Assembly: GCA_016284575.1 (NCBI GenBank) | Contig: JAEEPD010000202.1 | Coordinates: forward strand, 1 to 41,504 | Direction: 5' to 3' | Length of the DNA stretch: 41,504 nt | DNA from: Bacillota bacterium | Lineage (GTDB): Bacteria > Bacillota > Clostridia > Peptostreptococcales > Anaerovoracaceae | Shown: piece by piece, positions 24,594 through 32,159 of the stretch | Layout: every line of letters begins with the position of its first letter | How positions within the stretch are numbered: the first letter of the stretch is position 1 | Made by a program: the position numbers and the translations under genes | Notes under the pieces: model-generated | The model's database searches: none | The model's input: the letters and a program-made list of their open reading frames with translations, nothing else | What the model was told of the DNA's origin: nothing

Positions 24594-25292
24594 TTACTTC
24601 TTCCAGAAATCGGGAGCGAGCTCGCCGCTTCTGAGGGCATTGATGATGTCCTGGATCTTGGCTTCTTCCAGAACCTTTACGGAAGGTCTGCCGGATGCGG
24701 GCAGGGGCTGGCCGGATTCATAGGCAGCTCTCATCTTGGCTTCTCTTGCAGCCATGGCTTCTGCTCTTTCGAGCATCTCCTCATAGCCTTCAGAGGGCAT
24801 TACTACAAGGCCGTCGCAGTCGCCGAGGATGATGTCTCCGGGGTGAACAACGGCGCCGCCGCAGCAGACGTCGATCTGGGTCTCACCGGTGATGCCCCAG
24901 CAGTTGCAGGTAACGGCGGAGAGGCCGCTGCAGAATACGGGGAAGTCCTCGAAGGTGCGGATGTAAGCGGAGTCGGTGGCCATGCCGTCGATGACAAAGC
25001 CTGCCAGGCCCTTTGCTCTTGCGCCGCGGGCTACGAATTCGCCAACGGGAGCGTAGATGTCGTCCCCTGCTCTGTCGATAACGATGACGCTGCCTTCAGG
25101 TGCATCCTCAATGGCCTTGAACATGGCATAGTGGTCCTTGCCATAGGTCTTGACGGTGTATGCGGGGCCGCAGATCTTGGAGTTGGGGTTGATGGGCTTG
25201 ATCTTGGGCGCCATGAAGCGGACACCGATGAAGTGGCCGTAGGCGGCGGGATCAGTCTTCATAAATCTTGCTTTTAATTCTTCAGTCCACAT
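24594..25292 (-). CDS. RraA-like protein (aldolase/decarboxylase superfamily)
   Basis: A 232-aa protein of the RraA / 4-hydroxy-4-methyl-2-oxoglutarate aldolase fold. Family landmarks are GPAYTV (about 42-47), EGSVIVIDRAGD (66-77), GLAGFVIDGMATD (95-107) and PGDIILGDCDGLVV. In aldolase members the last Asp block normally reads D-G-x-x-R-D; here it is D102-G-M-A-T106-D107. The substrate-binding Arg is replaced by Thr while the metal-ligand Asp is kept. The ATG at 25292 follows AAAGG; the frame runs to 25340 without support. Likely role: cleavage or decarboxylation of a keto-acid intermediate, or a new reaction. Confidence 0.8.
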   Translation of the reverse strand: MWTEELKARFMKTDPAAYGHFIGVRFMAPKIKPINPNSKICGPAYTVKTYGKDHYAMFKAIEDAPEGSVIVIDRAGDDIYAPVGEFVARGARAKGLAGFVIDGMATDSAYIRTFEDFPVFCSGLSAVTCNCWGITGETQIDVCCGGAVVHPGDIILGDCDGLVVMPSEGYEEMLERAEAMAAREAKMRAAYESGQPLPASGRPSVKVLEEAKIQDIINALRSGELAPDFWKK

Positions 25293-25367
25293 GATAATTT
25301 GCCTTTCTGTCTGCCGCATCCTCAGAAGGATGTCCGGCATGCTTTATAGTCTATTAACGATTAACGA

Positions 25368-26111
25368 TTAAGCCTTGATATCAACAGCCCATTCGTCCTT
25401 CAGGAAGCTGCAGATGCGAGCAACTGCGGCCTCGACCACTGCCTTGCCCTTCTCTGCGGTGCCAAGAGTTGCATCGCCGACGGTGGCAGAGGGAGTCTTG
25501 TCCTGCATGGGGACGAAGGTCATGATGTCGGGGTAGTTGACTACATTGGGCTCGATCTTGGTGGCCTTGCTCATGTCCACCAGGTCGGGACGGAAGTAGA
25601 GGATGACGGAGGTGCCTGCCTCAGCAGCGTGGCCGTGGCACATTCTGCCCTCGGTGTCGAAGATGCCCTTGCCAAGAGGCTGAACGAATCTCCACCAGTC
25701 AACCTGAGCCCACTTGCAGCCCTTCTGCTCCTGGTACTTGCGGGCAACATACATGATGGTGGAGTTGCTGGCGGCATGACCGGTGATGAAGAGGAACTTT
25801 CTGAAGCCGTAGTCGTAAAGCTGAGCCATCAGCTCCTCGATGTACATCTCAAACAGCTTCGGGGTGATGGTGAGGGTGCCCGGATAGGCCAGCAGCATGC
25901 TGGAATCTGCCAGGGGGAAGCAGGGAGCGATCAGGGCGTTGCACTTTTCAGCAACGAGCCTTGCTACTCCGTCTGCTGCGATGGCGTCGGAGCCCATGGG
26001 AAGATGGGTGCCGTAGATCTCGCAGGCGCCTGTGGGGATGATCACAAGATCGGTCTCCTTGCGGCGCTTGTCGAATTCGGACCAGGGCATTTCATTGATA
26101 ACGTTTGTCAT
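25368..26111 (-). CDS. Creatininase-family amidohydrolase (copy 2)
   Basis: A 247-aa member of the creatininase fold, metal-dependent hydrolases that open cyclic amides or cleave related amide bonds. The first metal motif, usually E-Q-H-G-P-H-L-P, reads E31-I-Y33-G-T-H-L-P, with D42 present, so one expected His ligand is Tyr. H115 lies in FITGHAASN (usually GHGGN), and the later HGHAAEAGTS block carries the catalytic-region His and Glu. It is paired with a second copy at 26660, with a tautomerase-like gene between them. About 75 bp separate it from the RraA-like gene, including three TTAATCG/TTAATAG repeats. Confidence 0.85.
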   Translation of the reverse strand: MTNVINEMPWSEFDKRRKETDLVIIPTGACEIYGTHLPMGSDAIAADGVARLVAEKCNALIAPCFPLADSSMLLAYPGTLTITPKLFEMYIEELMAQLYDYGFRKFLFITGHAASNSTIMYVARKYQEQKGCKWAQVDWWRFVQPLGKGIFDTEGRMCHGHAAEAGTSVILYFRPDLVDMSKATKIEPNVVNYPDIMTFVPMQDKTPSATVGDATLGTAEKGKAVVEAAVARICSFLKDEWAVDIKA

Positions 26112-26203
26112 GATTTTTCTCCTGTTATGTAAAGCTATAGGTTAACGTTATTTAAGGGACTGCAGGCTTACGCAGCTTTAATAAGGGCCCGCAGCTGCAG
26201 AAG

Positions 26204-26641
26204 CTATGCCTTTCTCAGCTCTTCAGCCTTGGCAGCGTTTCTTTCTTCCATTTCCTTCTGCTTCTGTACATACTGTGCGTAGTTGGGATTGAAGGGACGC
26301 AGATACCCGCTGCTGCCTGCGTTGTCGTTGCCGTGCTCCTTGAAGATCACGATGGAACGGCCATGATCCTCGCCCAGAGCCAGTGTGCATGCTCTTTCGA
26401 AGCCTGCGCAGATCAGGTTCTTGCCCTCCGGAGTCTTGCCGAAGGTGGTGAAGATGTAGAGGCACTGCATGTGCTTGGTCTGCTCGTCGCAGTTCTCAGC
26501 CTTGATCTCCTGGATGGAAACGAAGCTGTGGTCCATGGAAACGCCAAAGCCCTCCATGCAGGCCTTCTTGGTCTCCTGGATCAGGAGCTGCTTCTGCTCC
26601 TTGGTGTAACCTTCTACGATGTTTATGATTCCTAAAGACAT
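26204..26641 (-). CDS. Tautomerase-superfamily-like protein lacking Pro1
   Basis: A 145-aa protein whose first ~65 residues resemble 4-oxalocrotonate-tautomerase-type proteins: INIVEGYTKEQKQLLIQETKKACMEGFGVSMDHSFVSIQEI. It then continues with a second beta-alpha-beta-like part containing RSIVIFKEHG and a charged C-terminal helix. The family's catalytic Pro directly after Met is Ser (MSLGII), and AGGAG just upstream supports this ATG. It may therefore be inactive as a classical tautomerase, or use another base. It sits between the two creatininase-like genes, 18 bp after the first. Confidence 0.65.
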   Translation of the reverse strand: MSLGIINIVEGYTKEQKQLLIQETKKACMEGFGVSMDHSFVSIQEIKAENCDEQTKHMQCLYIFTTFGKTPEGKNLICAGFERACTLALGEDHGRSIVIFKEHGNDNAGSSGYLRPFNPNYAQYVQKQKEMEERNAAKAEELRKA

Positions 26642-26659
26642 TTTGTTTCTCCTTTCAGA

Positions 26660-27400
26660 CTAGATGTCCCACTTCTTATTCATGAATTCAACGATGCGGT
26701 CCACGCACTTGTCGATTATGGCCTTGCCCTTCTCTGCGGTGCCCTTGGTGGCGTCACCGACGGTGGCGTTGGGGCTGCGGAAGTCCATGGGGAAGTACTG
26801 CATGATGTCAGGATATTCAAAGCACTGGGGATTCAGCTCCACGCGGGTCATTCTTTCCTTGACCACCAGCTCGGGACGGAGGTAGAGCATTACAGAGGTG
26901 CCTGCCTCAGAGGCGTGACCGTGAGCCATCTGGCCCTTCTCCTCGAAGATGTCCATGCCGTTGGGCTGAACGAATCTCCACCAGTCCACCTGAGCGTAAT
27001 GGATGCCGTGGGACTTGGTGTACTTGACGCCTACCTGATTGATGGGGCCTACGCTGCCGCCGTGTCCGGTGATGAAGAGCAGGTTCTTGAATCCGTACTC
27101 CACAACGAGGCACTCAACGATGTCCTCCATAACGGCCTTGAAGGTCTCGGAAGATACGGTGATGGTGCCGGGGTATGCCATAAGGGACTTGGAGTCGGAT
27201 ACGGGCATCATGGGTGCGATCAGGGCGCCGGTCTTTTCTGCGATGCGCTCTGCAACGCCCATGGCTGCGATCCCGTCCTCGCCCATGGGAAGGTGGGGTC
27301 CGTAGATCTCAACTGCTCCGGTGGGGATGATAACAGTATTGGTGTTTTTACGGCGCTCGTCGAATTCGACCCAGCTCATTTCGTCTATTCTGTAAGTCAT
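26660..27400 (-). CDS. Creatininase-family amidohydrolase (copy 1)
   Basis: A 246-aa paralogue of the 25368-26111 gene and first gene of the six-gene cluster. The first metal motif is E31-I-Y33-G-P-H-L-P with D42; the second is FITGHGGSVG (H115); the third is HGHASEAGTS. As in the paralogue, Tyr replaces the His normally two residues after Glu31, so this is a shared subgroup feature rather than a sequencing error. AGGAGG precedes the ATG. A promoter-like region with direct repeats lies at 27461-27518. Likely cytoplasmic and metal-dependent; the cyclic-amide or peptide-like substrate is unknown. Confidence 0.86.
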   Translation of the reverse strand: MTYRIDEMSWVEFDERRKNTNTVIIPTGAVEIYGPHLPMGEDGIAAMGVAERIAEKTGALIAPMMPVSDSKSLMAYPGTITVSSETFKAVMEDIVECLVVEYGFKNLLFITGHGGSVGPINQVGVKYTKSHGIHYAQVDWWRFVQPNGMDIFEEKGQMAHGHASEAGTSVMLYLRPELVVKERMTRVELNPQCFEYPDIMQYFPMDFRSPNATVGDATKGTAEKGKAIIDKCVDRIVEFMNKKWDI

Positions 27401-27460
27401 TTTTCCTCCTGCCCGATACTAAGCGGGCTGCAGCTTGCGCTTTGTTACTTTTATGCACTA

Positions 27461-27518
27461 AAATAATACAATCTATCAGTAAATAATACAAACGCATAAA
27501 TTTAGCGGATTAATGATT
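27461..27518 (-). promoter_or_regulatory. Promoter/operator region of the amidase cluster
   Basis: Direct repeats AAATAATACAA at 27461-27471 and 27481-27491 are spaced 20 bp, two helix turns. TTATGC (27451-27456) and GCATAA (27494-27499) bracket them. On the minus strand TTTGTA-N18-TATTAT is a plausible promoter within the repeats. Upstream lies AATCATT-AATCC-GCTAAATTTAT (27496-27518 inverted), shared with the LysR-gene promoter. Confidence 0.5.
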
Positions 27519-27539
27519 GATTGTAGTAAAAAGCAAAGT

Positions 27540-27567
27540 AAAACCCGGGGCTTTAGCTCCGGGTTTT
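27540..27567. terminator. Bidirectional terminator after the pilus operon
   Basis: Stem AACCCGGGGC / GCTCCGGGTT (one G-T pair) with a TTTA loop, an A-run on the left and T4 on the right. On the minus strand it follows the last sortase gene by about 70 bp. Bases 27568-27638 show nothing else. Confidence 0.8.
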
Positions 27568-27638
27568 CGTTTTGATCTTCAGAACCTGAGTTCCTGCATT
27601 GAACCTGTTTAATAAAGAATATTTTTCATCAGCACGCA

Positions 27639-28322
27639 TCACTCTGTTTTATCGCATCTGATGGCTGTTCTGTGGCTGCCGCCCGGGGTACAGGTGAAAA
27701 GTGTCAGGTCCCAGTCGCCGAGCACATCAGTCATGTATTCTATTTCGTGAGACTCGAGGGTCTCGATCTTGCTTACCTTGTATTTGTAGTGGGTCCCGTC
27801 CACACTGCGGAAGTCGACGTCTGTACCGATGGCGGCATTGCGCAGAGGGCCGAAGTGGTTGCTGTAGTTGTGTGCGCAGATGACCAGATCCCCGCTCTTG
27901 TAGCTTCCGCTGTAGCGGCAGGGAGCGGTCTTGAGCTTGTCGTAGTCCCAGTTCTCCATAACAGGAAGAGATAGGCCGTAGGCGTCCACATCAAGGATGC
28001 CGATGTAGCGGTCTCCGTCCAGCAGGCAGATATCCATGGGTAGAAACTCCGCAGGGAGGTCCGGGTCCACGGGGAAGATCTCGTTTCCGATCAGCTGCTG
28101 GCTGTCATCTCCCGTCTGAACATAGACGCCGGCGTCGACGGTCTGGCTTACAGCCTGCCCGCTGTTGATGCGGGACGCCAGCTCGTTTCGCACAGTCAGG
28201 GAAGCCGTGCCTGCGCGGCGGTCCTCGTTCACGTTATGGACGACCAGTGTCAGGGCTGCAAGGATGAGCAGCAGGCCTATGGCAAGTATTGAATTTCCGA
28301 CAATACGTCTTGTCTTATTCAT
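27639..28322 (-). CDS. Sortase (class D/E-like)
   Basis: A 227-aa transpeptidase with an N-terminal membrane anchor (about 9-29) and the sortase barrel. The triad is H151 (ICAHNYSNHFG), C211 (LTLFTCTPGG) and R218 (SHRTAIRC). TCTPGGSHR is closer to class D/E and housekeeping forms than to class B (TCxxxxxxR). Last gene of the pilus operon; its ATG overlaps the LPQTG gene end by 8 bp. Its probable job is to attach the LPQTG protein, or the finished pilus, to the cell wall (inference from order). Confidence 0.86.
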   Translation of the reverse strand: MNKTRRIVGNSILAIGLLLILAALTLVVHNVNEDRRAGTASLTVRNELASRINSGQAVSQTVDAGVYVQTGDDSQQLIGNEIFPVDPDLPAEFLPMDICLLDGDRYIGILDVDAYGLSLPVMENWDYDKLKTAPCRYSGSYKSGDLVICAHNYSNHFGPLRNAAIGTDVDFRSVDGTHYKYKVSKIETLESHEIEYMTDVLGDWDLTLFTCTPGGSHRTAIRCDKTE

Positions 28323-29745
28323 TCTCTTTCTTCTTTCTTCTGAGCAGGAGTCCGAAAATGCTCAGGACTGTGCCGCTGCCCGCAAGAACAGGTACGGGCC
28401 ACCAGAGCTGGCCGGTCTGGGGCAGATGGGCCAGGGGGTTGCCGTTTTCATCGAGGTCCTCGTCCTCATCTACCTCTTCACCGTCATCTCCGGGGGTGCT
28501 GCTGCCGGGATCGGGACCGCCGTGTTCGGAATCATCGCTGTCTTCACTTCCCGGATCCTCGCCTCCGCCGATACCGGGATCGGTGGTAATGCTTTCAGGA
28601 GTGGTTGGAGTCTCGCCGCCGTCCAGCACATTCACGAATTCCATGATGCTGGCGCGGACGTTGTCAGAGCGGATGTAGCTCACGCTGAGGACTATCTCTC
28701 CATCCTTGGCGCGGACCGCCACATTCATTGTGTATGTTTTGGTTTCGTATTCGAATTTGGGATTGGTGCCGACATTCTCGGAAATGATGTAGCTGTAATC
28801 CTTATCCACATCCTCCAGGCCGAACTGCATCCAGCCGAACTCGACTTCGCCCTCGCCCGTAATGCTGGCCTCCATGGTGGAGCCTCGCGTTCCGTTGGGC
28901 ATGGGAGCATCAGCCTGAAGCGGCTTCATGGTGAAGACGAACACATCGCTTCCGGAGTAGGGCTTGCCGCTCTTGTCGATGATCTTCTTTCGGATGGGCG
29001 GATCCAGCTCTGCCTTGGGAGCGGGCTTGGGATTTTCTATTTTTGTGTTGGTTACAGTGTAGCGAAGTCCTGTGCTGCTTACCGAAGCCGTGTAGCCTTC
29101 GACAGGCTCCTCCGATACATTGTATGTGTATCCGGCATCCAGACCGCTGAAGGTATGTCTCCAGCCGCCTGCTGCAGTAAGAACCGCGGAATCGATCAGA
29201 CTGCCGTTCTTAAACAGATTGACTGTGATGGAGGGAGGAAGCGTATCCTCGGGGGAGACACCTGACCATACTTTACTTACATATACTTTTACGGTCTCCG
29301 GGTCCGGGTCCGGAGCGGGGGTAAAGACGTTGCTGAAATCGATATCGTCATATTTGGTCAGATCGCCGGGCTTGTAATACCCCAGATTGAAGGCCAGCTT
29401 GCCCATGACATCTTTGTAGATGTAGACTCTTGCGGTATAGATCATCCGGTCATAGGCGACTGTCGCAGTATCGGCATTCTCGACCTTGATGGTGAAATCA
29501 TAGACGCCTTCTGCGGTAAAGGTCCTTGTAAAGCTTTGCGCAGTCCCGGGAACCAGATCCAGTGTATCGAGAAGAGTATCCGTTGCATCATCTGTTAATG
29601 ACACTCTGCAGCCTACTCCGCTGCAGCTTACCGGCATATTTACATCTATGCTGCCTGCGCCATAGACCGGCCATGCGGAAAAGACCGTCAACAGCAGGCT
29701 AAGTGCCCAGATCAGGCTTGTTCGTCTAATTATCTTGTTTTTCAT
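28315..29745 (-). CDS. LPQTG-anchored pilus protein with CnaB domain
   Basis: A 476-aa surface protein: signal peptide (about 1-29), beta-rich modules, a CnaB-type domain (about 152-238, with KVWSG and GLDAGYTYNVSEEPVEGYTASV), a FctA/isopeptide-like module (about 245-375, with KIIDKSGKPYSGSDVFVFTM), a Gly/Asp/Glu/Pro-rich wall-spanning stretch, and the sorting signal LPQTG (441-445), hydrophobic helix and RRKKKENE tail. The Glu in NVSEEP and nearby Lys/Asn are typical of internal isopeptide bonds. The gene overlaps the class B sortase gene by 20 bp. The position matches the minor or basal pilin of FCT-type loci. Confidence 0.88.
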   Translation of the reverse strand: MKNKIIRRTSLIWALSLLLTVFSAWPVYGAGSIDVNMPVSCSGVGCRVSLTDDATDTLLDTLDLVPGTAQSFTRTFTAEGVYDFTIKVENADTATVAYDRMIYTARVYIYKDVMGKLAFNLGYYKPGDLTKYDDIDFSNVFTPAPDPDPETVKVYVSKVWSGVSPEDTLPPSITVNLFKNGSLIDSAVLTAAGGWRHTFSGLDAGYTYNVSEEPVEGYTASVSSTGLRYTVTNTKIENPKPAPKAELDPPIRKKIIDKSGKPYSGSDVFVFTMKPLQADAPMPNGTRGSTMEASITGEGEVEFGWMQFGLEDVDKDYSYIISENVGTNPKFEYETKTYTMNVAVRAKDGEIVLSVSYIRSDNVRASIMEFVNVLDGGETPTTPESITTDPGIGGGEDPGSEDSDDSEHGGPDPGSSTPGDDGEEVDEDEDLDENGNPLAHLPQTGQLWWPVPVLAGSGTVLSIFGLLLRRKKKENE

Positions 29746-30466
29746 TGCTTCCCGTATCCTCCGTTTTGAGGGTTATGGTGCCTATTACCAGAAGTCTGTC
29801 GTTCATGCCTTCACCGTAGCACGTGGACAGAGCCAACAGAGGCAGATCTGCTTCCGGTTCTTCGTATATAAGGGCATTATCCTGAAGATAAGCCAGAACT
29901 TTCGATTTTGATGTCTTTTTTACATTGAACAGCACAGGATCCATTCCATCGCCCTTCGTTACAGCAAAGAGCCTGTAATCAAATACCTGCGATTCGGATG
30001 TTAATGTTCCTGTCTTGTGTGCTTCATAGTAATCTTTGGACAAATATTCCTCCAGCGAGCCGAACATCTTGCCGTATTCCATGTGATGTCCGTAAACCAA
30101 AGAATATTCGTCGGAAAAATCCTTTGCGTTGCCCGCATCCAGAAAGATGCTGCCGCTAAGGGAGAAGTCTCCATAAGGGTCTATATTGAGGAACTCAAAA
30201 TTGTCCTCCCCCTGCATCAGCGGATAGTCGATGTTCGTACCATCCAGCGCTATCCAGCCTGCCTGCTTGTCTGTGATCTTCTTTTCGGGAGCCAGGGGTA
30301 TGTCCAGCTCCGGTTTATAGTATAGAAGGGATTTGTCGGACGCATGCTGATAGAGATACGCATTGTCCAGTACCGAATATGTACCGATGAACATCATGAG
30401 CAGGCAAACCAGCACTAATGCCAGATCTATGATTCTGTCTATAAGTCTTATGATGCTGCCTGCCAT
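29726..30466 (-). CDS. Class B-type pilus sortase
   Basis: A 246-aa sortase with an N-terminal anchor (about 13-33) and the class B layout: GTNIDYPLMQGEDNFEFLN near residues 77-94, H127 (LVYGHHM), a long helical insertion, C216 (LALSTCYGEG) and R224 (NDRLLVIG). In streptococcal FCT loci a class B sortase polymerises a VPTG-motif pilin, as expected here from the upstream gene. The ATG at 30466 is preferred because the membrane anchor follows directly; AGGA is a weak ribosome site. It overlaps the LPQTG gene by 20 bp. Confidence 0.9.
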   Translation of the reverse strand: MAGSIIRLIDRIIDLALVLVCLLMMFIGTYSVLDNAYLYQHASDKSLLYYKPELDIPLAPEKKITDKQAGWIALDGTNIDYPLMQGEDNFEFLNIDPYGDFSLSGSIFLDAGNAKDFSDEYSLVYGHHMEYGKMFGSLEEYLSKDYYEAHKTGTLTSESQVFDYRLFAVTKGDGMDPVLFNVKKTSKSKVLAYLQDNALIYEEPEADLPLLALSTCYGEGMNDRLLVIGTITLKTEDTGSNEKQDN

Positions 30467-30568
30467 TGTCGTCCTAAAATACCTTAATGAAATTGCAGTC
30501 CGGGCGCCCTGCCCTGCTGCGGGTCTTAGCTGCACTCAGGGAAACTCAGGCCTTAAGTGCTGCATCCC

Positions 30569-30597
30569 GGCGGAGAGAGGACCAGCCCCTCTCCGCC
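30569..30597. other. GC-rich hairpin between major pilin and sortase genes
   Basis: Arms GGCGGAGAGAGG and CCTCTCCGCC form a 10-bp stem with a short bulge. It lies in the 221-bp gap and has no T-run on the minus strand. It could protect the pilin mRNA end or partly stop transcription so that pilin exceeds sortase. Nothing else is visible in this gap. Confidence 0.55.
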
Positions 30598-30687
30598 GTA
30601 ATAAATATCGCTCTTCGTCTGTTGATCTGCGGTCCTGGATGTTTGTTTATTCAGCAAGCTTCAGGACCCAAAGCACTGATTTTCTGC

Positions 30688-31800
30688 TTAATGCTGCTTT
30701 CTCTTCCTGGAGGCAAGCATGATCAGCAGACCTGCGCCGCCAATGGTGATGACGGCAATGGCAGGAGCAACTGAGAGAAGTACACCGGTGGGTACGGTAG
30801 CATCCTTGGTGTTTCTGAATAATACTTCTACAGCAGATTCACCGATACTGTGATTTCCTGTAGTCAATCCGGACACATAGTCTCCCTCACCGACGATCTT
30901 GTACTCGGAAGTATACCCAGGCTCTTCTGTTTCTGTAACATTATAGGTTGCGCCCTGAATAAGCTTGATAGAAACATCTTCATCATCCTTCAGCCAGAAC
31001 ACAACTGAAGCAGTGCCATCTGCTCCAATAGTGACAGAAGTCGGATTCGCATAGTTTGCAGGCTCACCAAAGAGGGTGGTTGCAGGGGTTCCGGGGCCAC
31101 CGGCAGTATTAACAGGTAGCGTATTGCCTGCGACTGCACTCATGCCTGAAAGATTAACAGTAAACATAAAGTACTGATCTTTTGATCCAAGAGCTCCGCG
31201 GACAAGCTTTTCGATCGTCAGCTGCGGCTCTTTTGCAGGATAGTTATCAACGATAGAGTTTATTTTTGTTGTTGAAGACAGACTTTCACTCAATCCGTAA
31301 GAGATCTCCAGATTACCACTGTTATCAACAACTCTGACCACCAGATAAAGTGTCTTTTTCTCATTTGATACCTTAGGATCTCCTGTAGCACCTGCACCGG
31401 AGGCCACTTTTTCTACTGTCCAGTAATAGATTCCCGGCTGGGTAAATGACAGAGAAGAAAGATCGATAGAAAAATCCTTCTTCAGCTTTCCATCAGCGGG
31501 CAGGGTGTCAGTAGGACCAAAAGATAATGTAGCCAAAGATGTTCCTGTAGGGAACTTTGACACATCAATGGCTCCGGCGTAAAAATAATCTACTCCGCCG
31601 TTTGAGTAGCCTGTCATATTTGATGTTGTTTTGAGCTCATAAGTAACGTTTGGTATAACGGAGCCCGCAACATGCAGCTCCTCTTGTACTGTTACAGTAC
31701 CGCCTGTAACTGCGGTGTACGCGCTTGCCGGCACAGCGCTCAGCGCGAGCAGCAGCATTGCCACAAGCACGCTTGCAAGCCTTCTTGTCTTGTTTTTCAT
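30688..31800 (-). CDS. Major pilin, FctA/Spy0128-like, VPTG sorting motif
   Basis: A 370-aa surface subunit. A signal peptide (1-27, ending ASA) precedes two beta-sandwich domains. The first (about 35-185) has an E-box-like Glu130 (YYWTVEKV); the second (about 190-333) has TYNVTETEEPGYTSEY with Glu290/292. Both could carry Lys-Asn isopeptide bonds. K190 in NYPAKE at the domain junction is a candidate polymerisation lysine. The sorting signal is VPTG (336-339), followed by a hydrophobic helix and RKRKQH; streptococcal FctA uses E/QVPTG. The ATG at 31800 follows AGGAGG. It is the first gene after a long leader. Confidence 0.9.
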   Translation of the reverse strand: MKNKTRRLASVLVAMLLLALSAVPASAYTAVTGGTVTVQEELHVAGSVIPNVTYELKTTSNMTGYSNGGVDYFYAGAIDVSKFPTGTSLATLSFGPTDTLPADGKLKKDFSIDLSSLSFTQPGIYYWTVEKVASGAGATGDPKVSNEKKTLYLVVRVVDNSGNLEISYGLSESLSSTTKINSIVDNYPAKEPQLTIEKLVRGALGSKDQYFMFTVNLSGMSAVAGNTLPVNTAGGPGTPATTLFGEPANYANPTSVTIGADGTASVVFWLKDDEDVSIKLIQGATYNVTETEEPGYTSEYKIVGEGDYVSGLTTGNHSIGESAVEVLFRNTKDATVPTGVLLSVAPAIAVITIGGAGLLIMLASRKRKQH

Positions 31801-32159
31801 GTTTTCCTCCTGTTGATTGAAGAGCAATAGAGTTTCTATGTTCTAAATCCGCTGTTGACGGATGATTAGACAGCTATTGGCGGACATTTGTGCTTGTCCG
31901 CCGGTCGTTCATGGTATTAATTTCGAAAAAATAGCGATAGTGATCCTACTAGTGGTCGGGCTGATGAGAGCGGGGCCGCTAGTATAAGATACTAACGCCA
32001 ATTATCCCTGTTTGGGTATGGTTGATGTATAAGTGGTTAACCTTTCGTAATCACTCCTGTTATTGTATTGGAGCTTCATGATATCGCGGAAATGAATCCT
32101 CTTCATAAAATTCGCTTTTCCTACGGGCAAATTCTACCATGTTGATAGGTAGAACGCAA
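31801..32159 (-). promoter_or_regulatory. Long structured leader of the major pilin gene, with promoter
   Basis: On the minus strand TTGCGT (32154-32159), a 17-bp spacer and TAGAAT (32131-32136) give a candidate promoter about 320 nt before the pilin start. The inverted repeat TTCTACC/GGTAGAA (32132-32138, 32148-32154) overlaps it. Downstream the leader holds GGTTAACC (32035-32042), TAGTAT/ATACTA (31980-31994) and the strong stem GGCGGACA/TGTCCGCC (31879-31902). The rest of the gap (32160-32347) holds a 15-bp near-perfect inverted repeat at 32159-32194. It is more AT-rich than its surroundings. Confidence 0.5.
32002..32106 (-). CDS. Possible 34-aa leader ORF upstream of the major pilin
   Basis: An ATG-started frame (MKRIHFRDIMKLQYNN...) runs 34 codons inside the pilin leader, with a weak AGGA about 13 nt upstream. 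HFRDIMKL resembles a piece of LytTR-type domains, so it might be a remnant of a regulator rather than a leader peptide. No other support. Confidence 0.25.
   Translation of the reverse strand: MKRIHFRDIMKLQYNNRSDYERLTTYTSTIPKQG

Noticed and set aside
16053..25277. Very long plus-strand open frames opposite the importer and amidase genes (16053-17651, 17795-19720, 22923-25277)
   Set aside because: They mirror well-identified minus-strand genes in codon register and have low-complexity Gly/Val/Asp-rich translations with no family match; they are shadow frames.
31961..31980. CTGATGAG followed by an AGCGG/CCGCT stem, resembling a hammerhead ribozyme core
   Set aside because: The required GAAA after stem II is absent (AGTA instead) and no matching cleavage strand is seen; a chance match.
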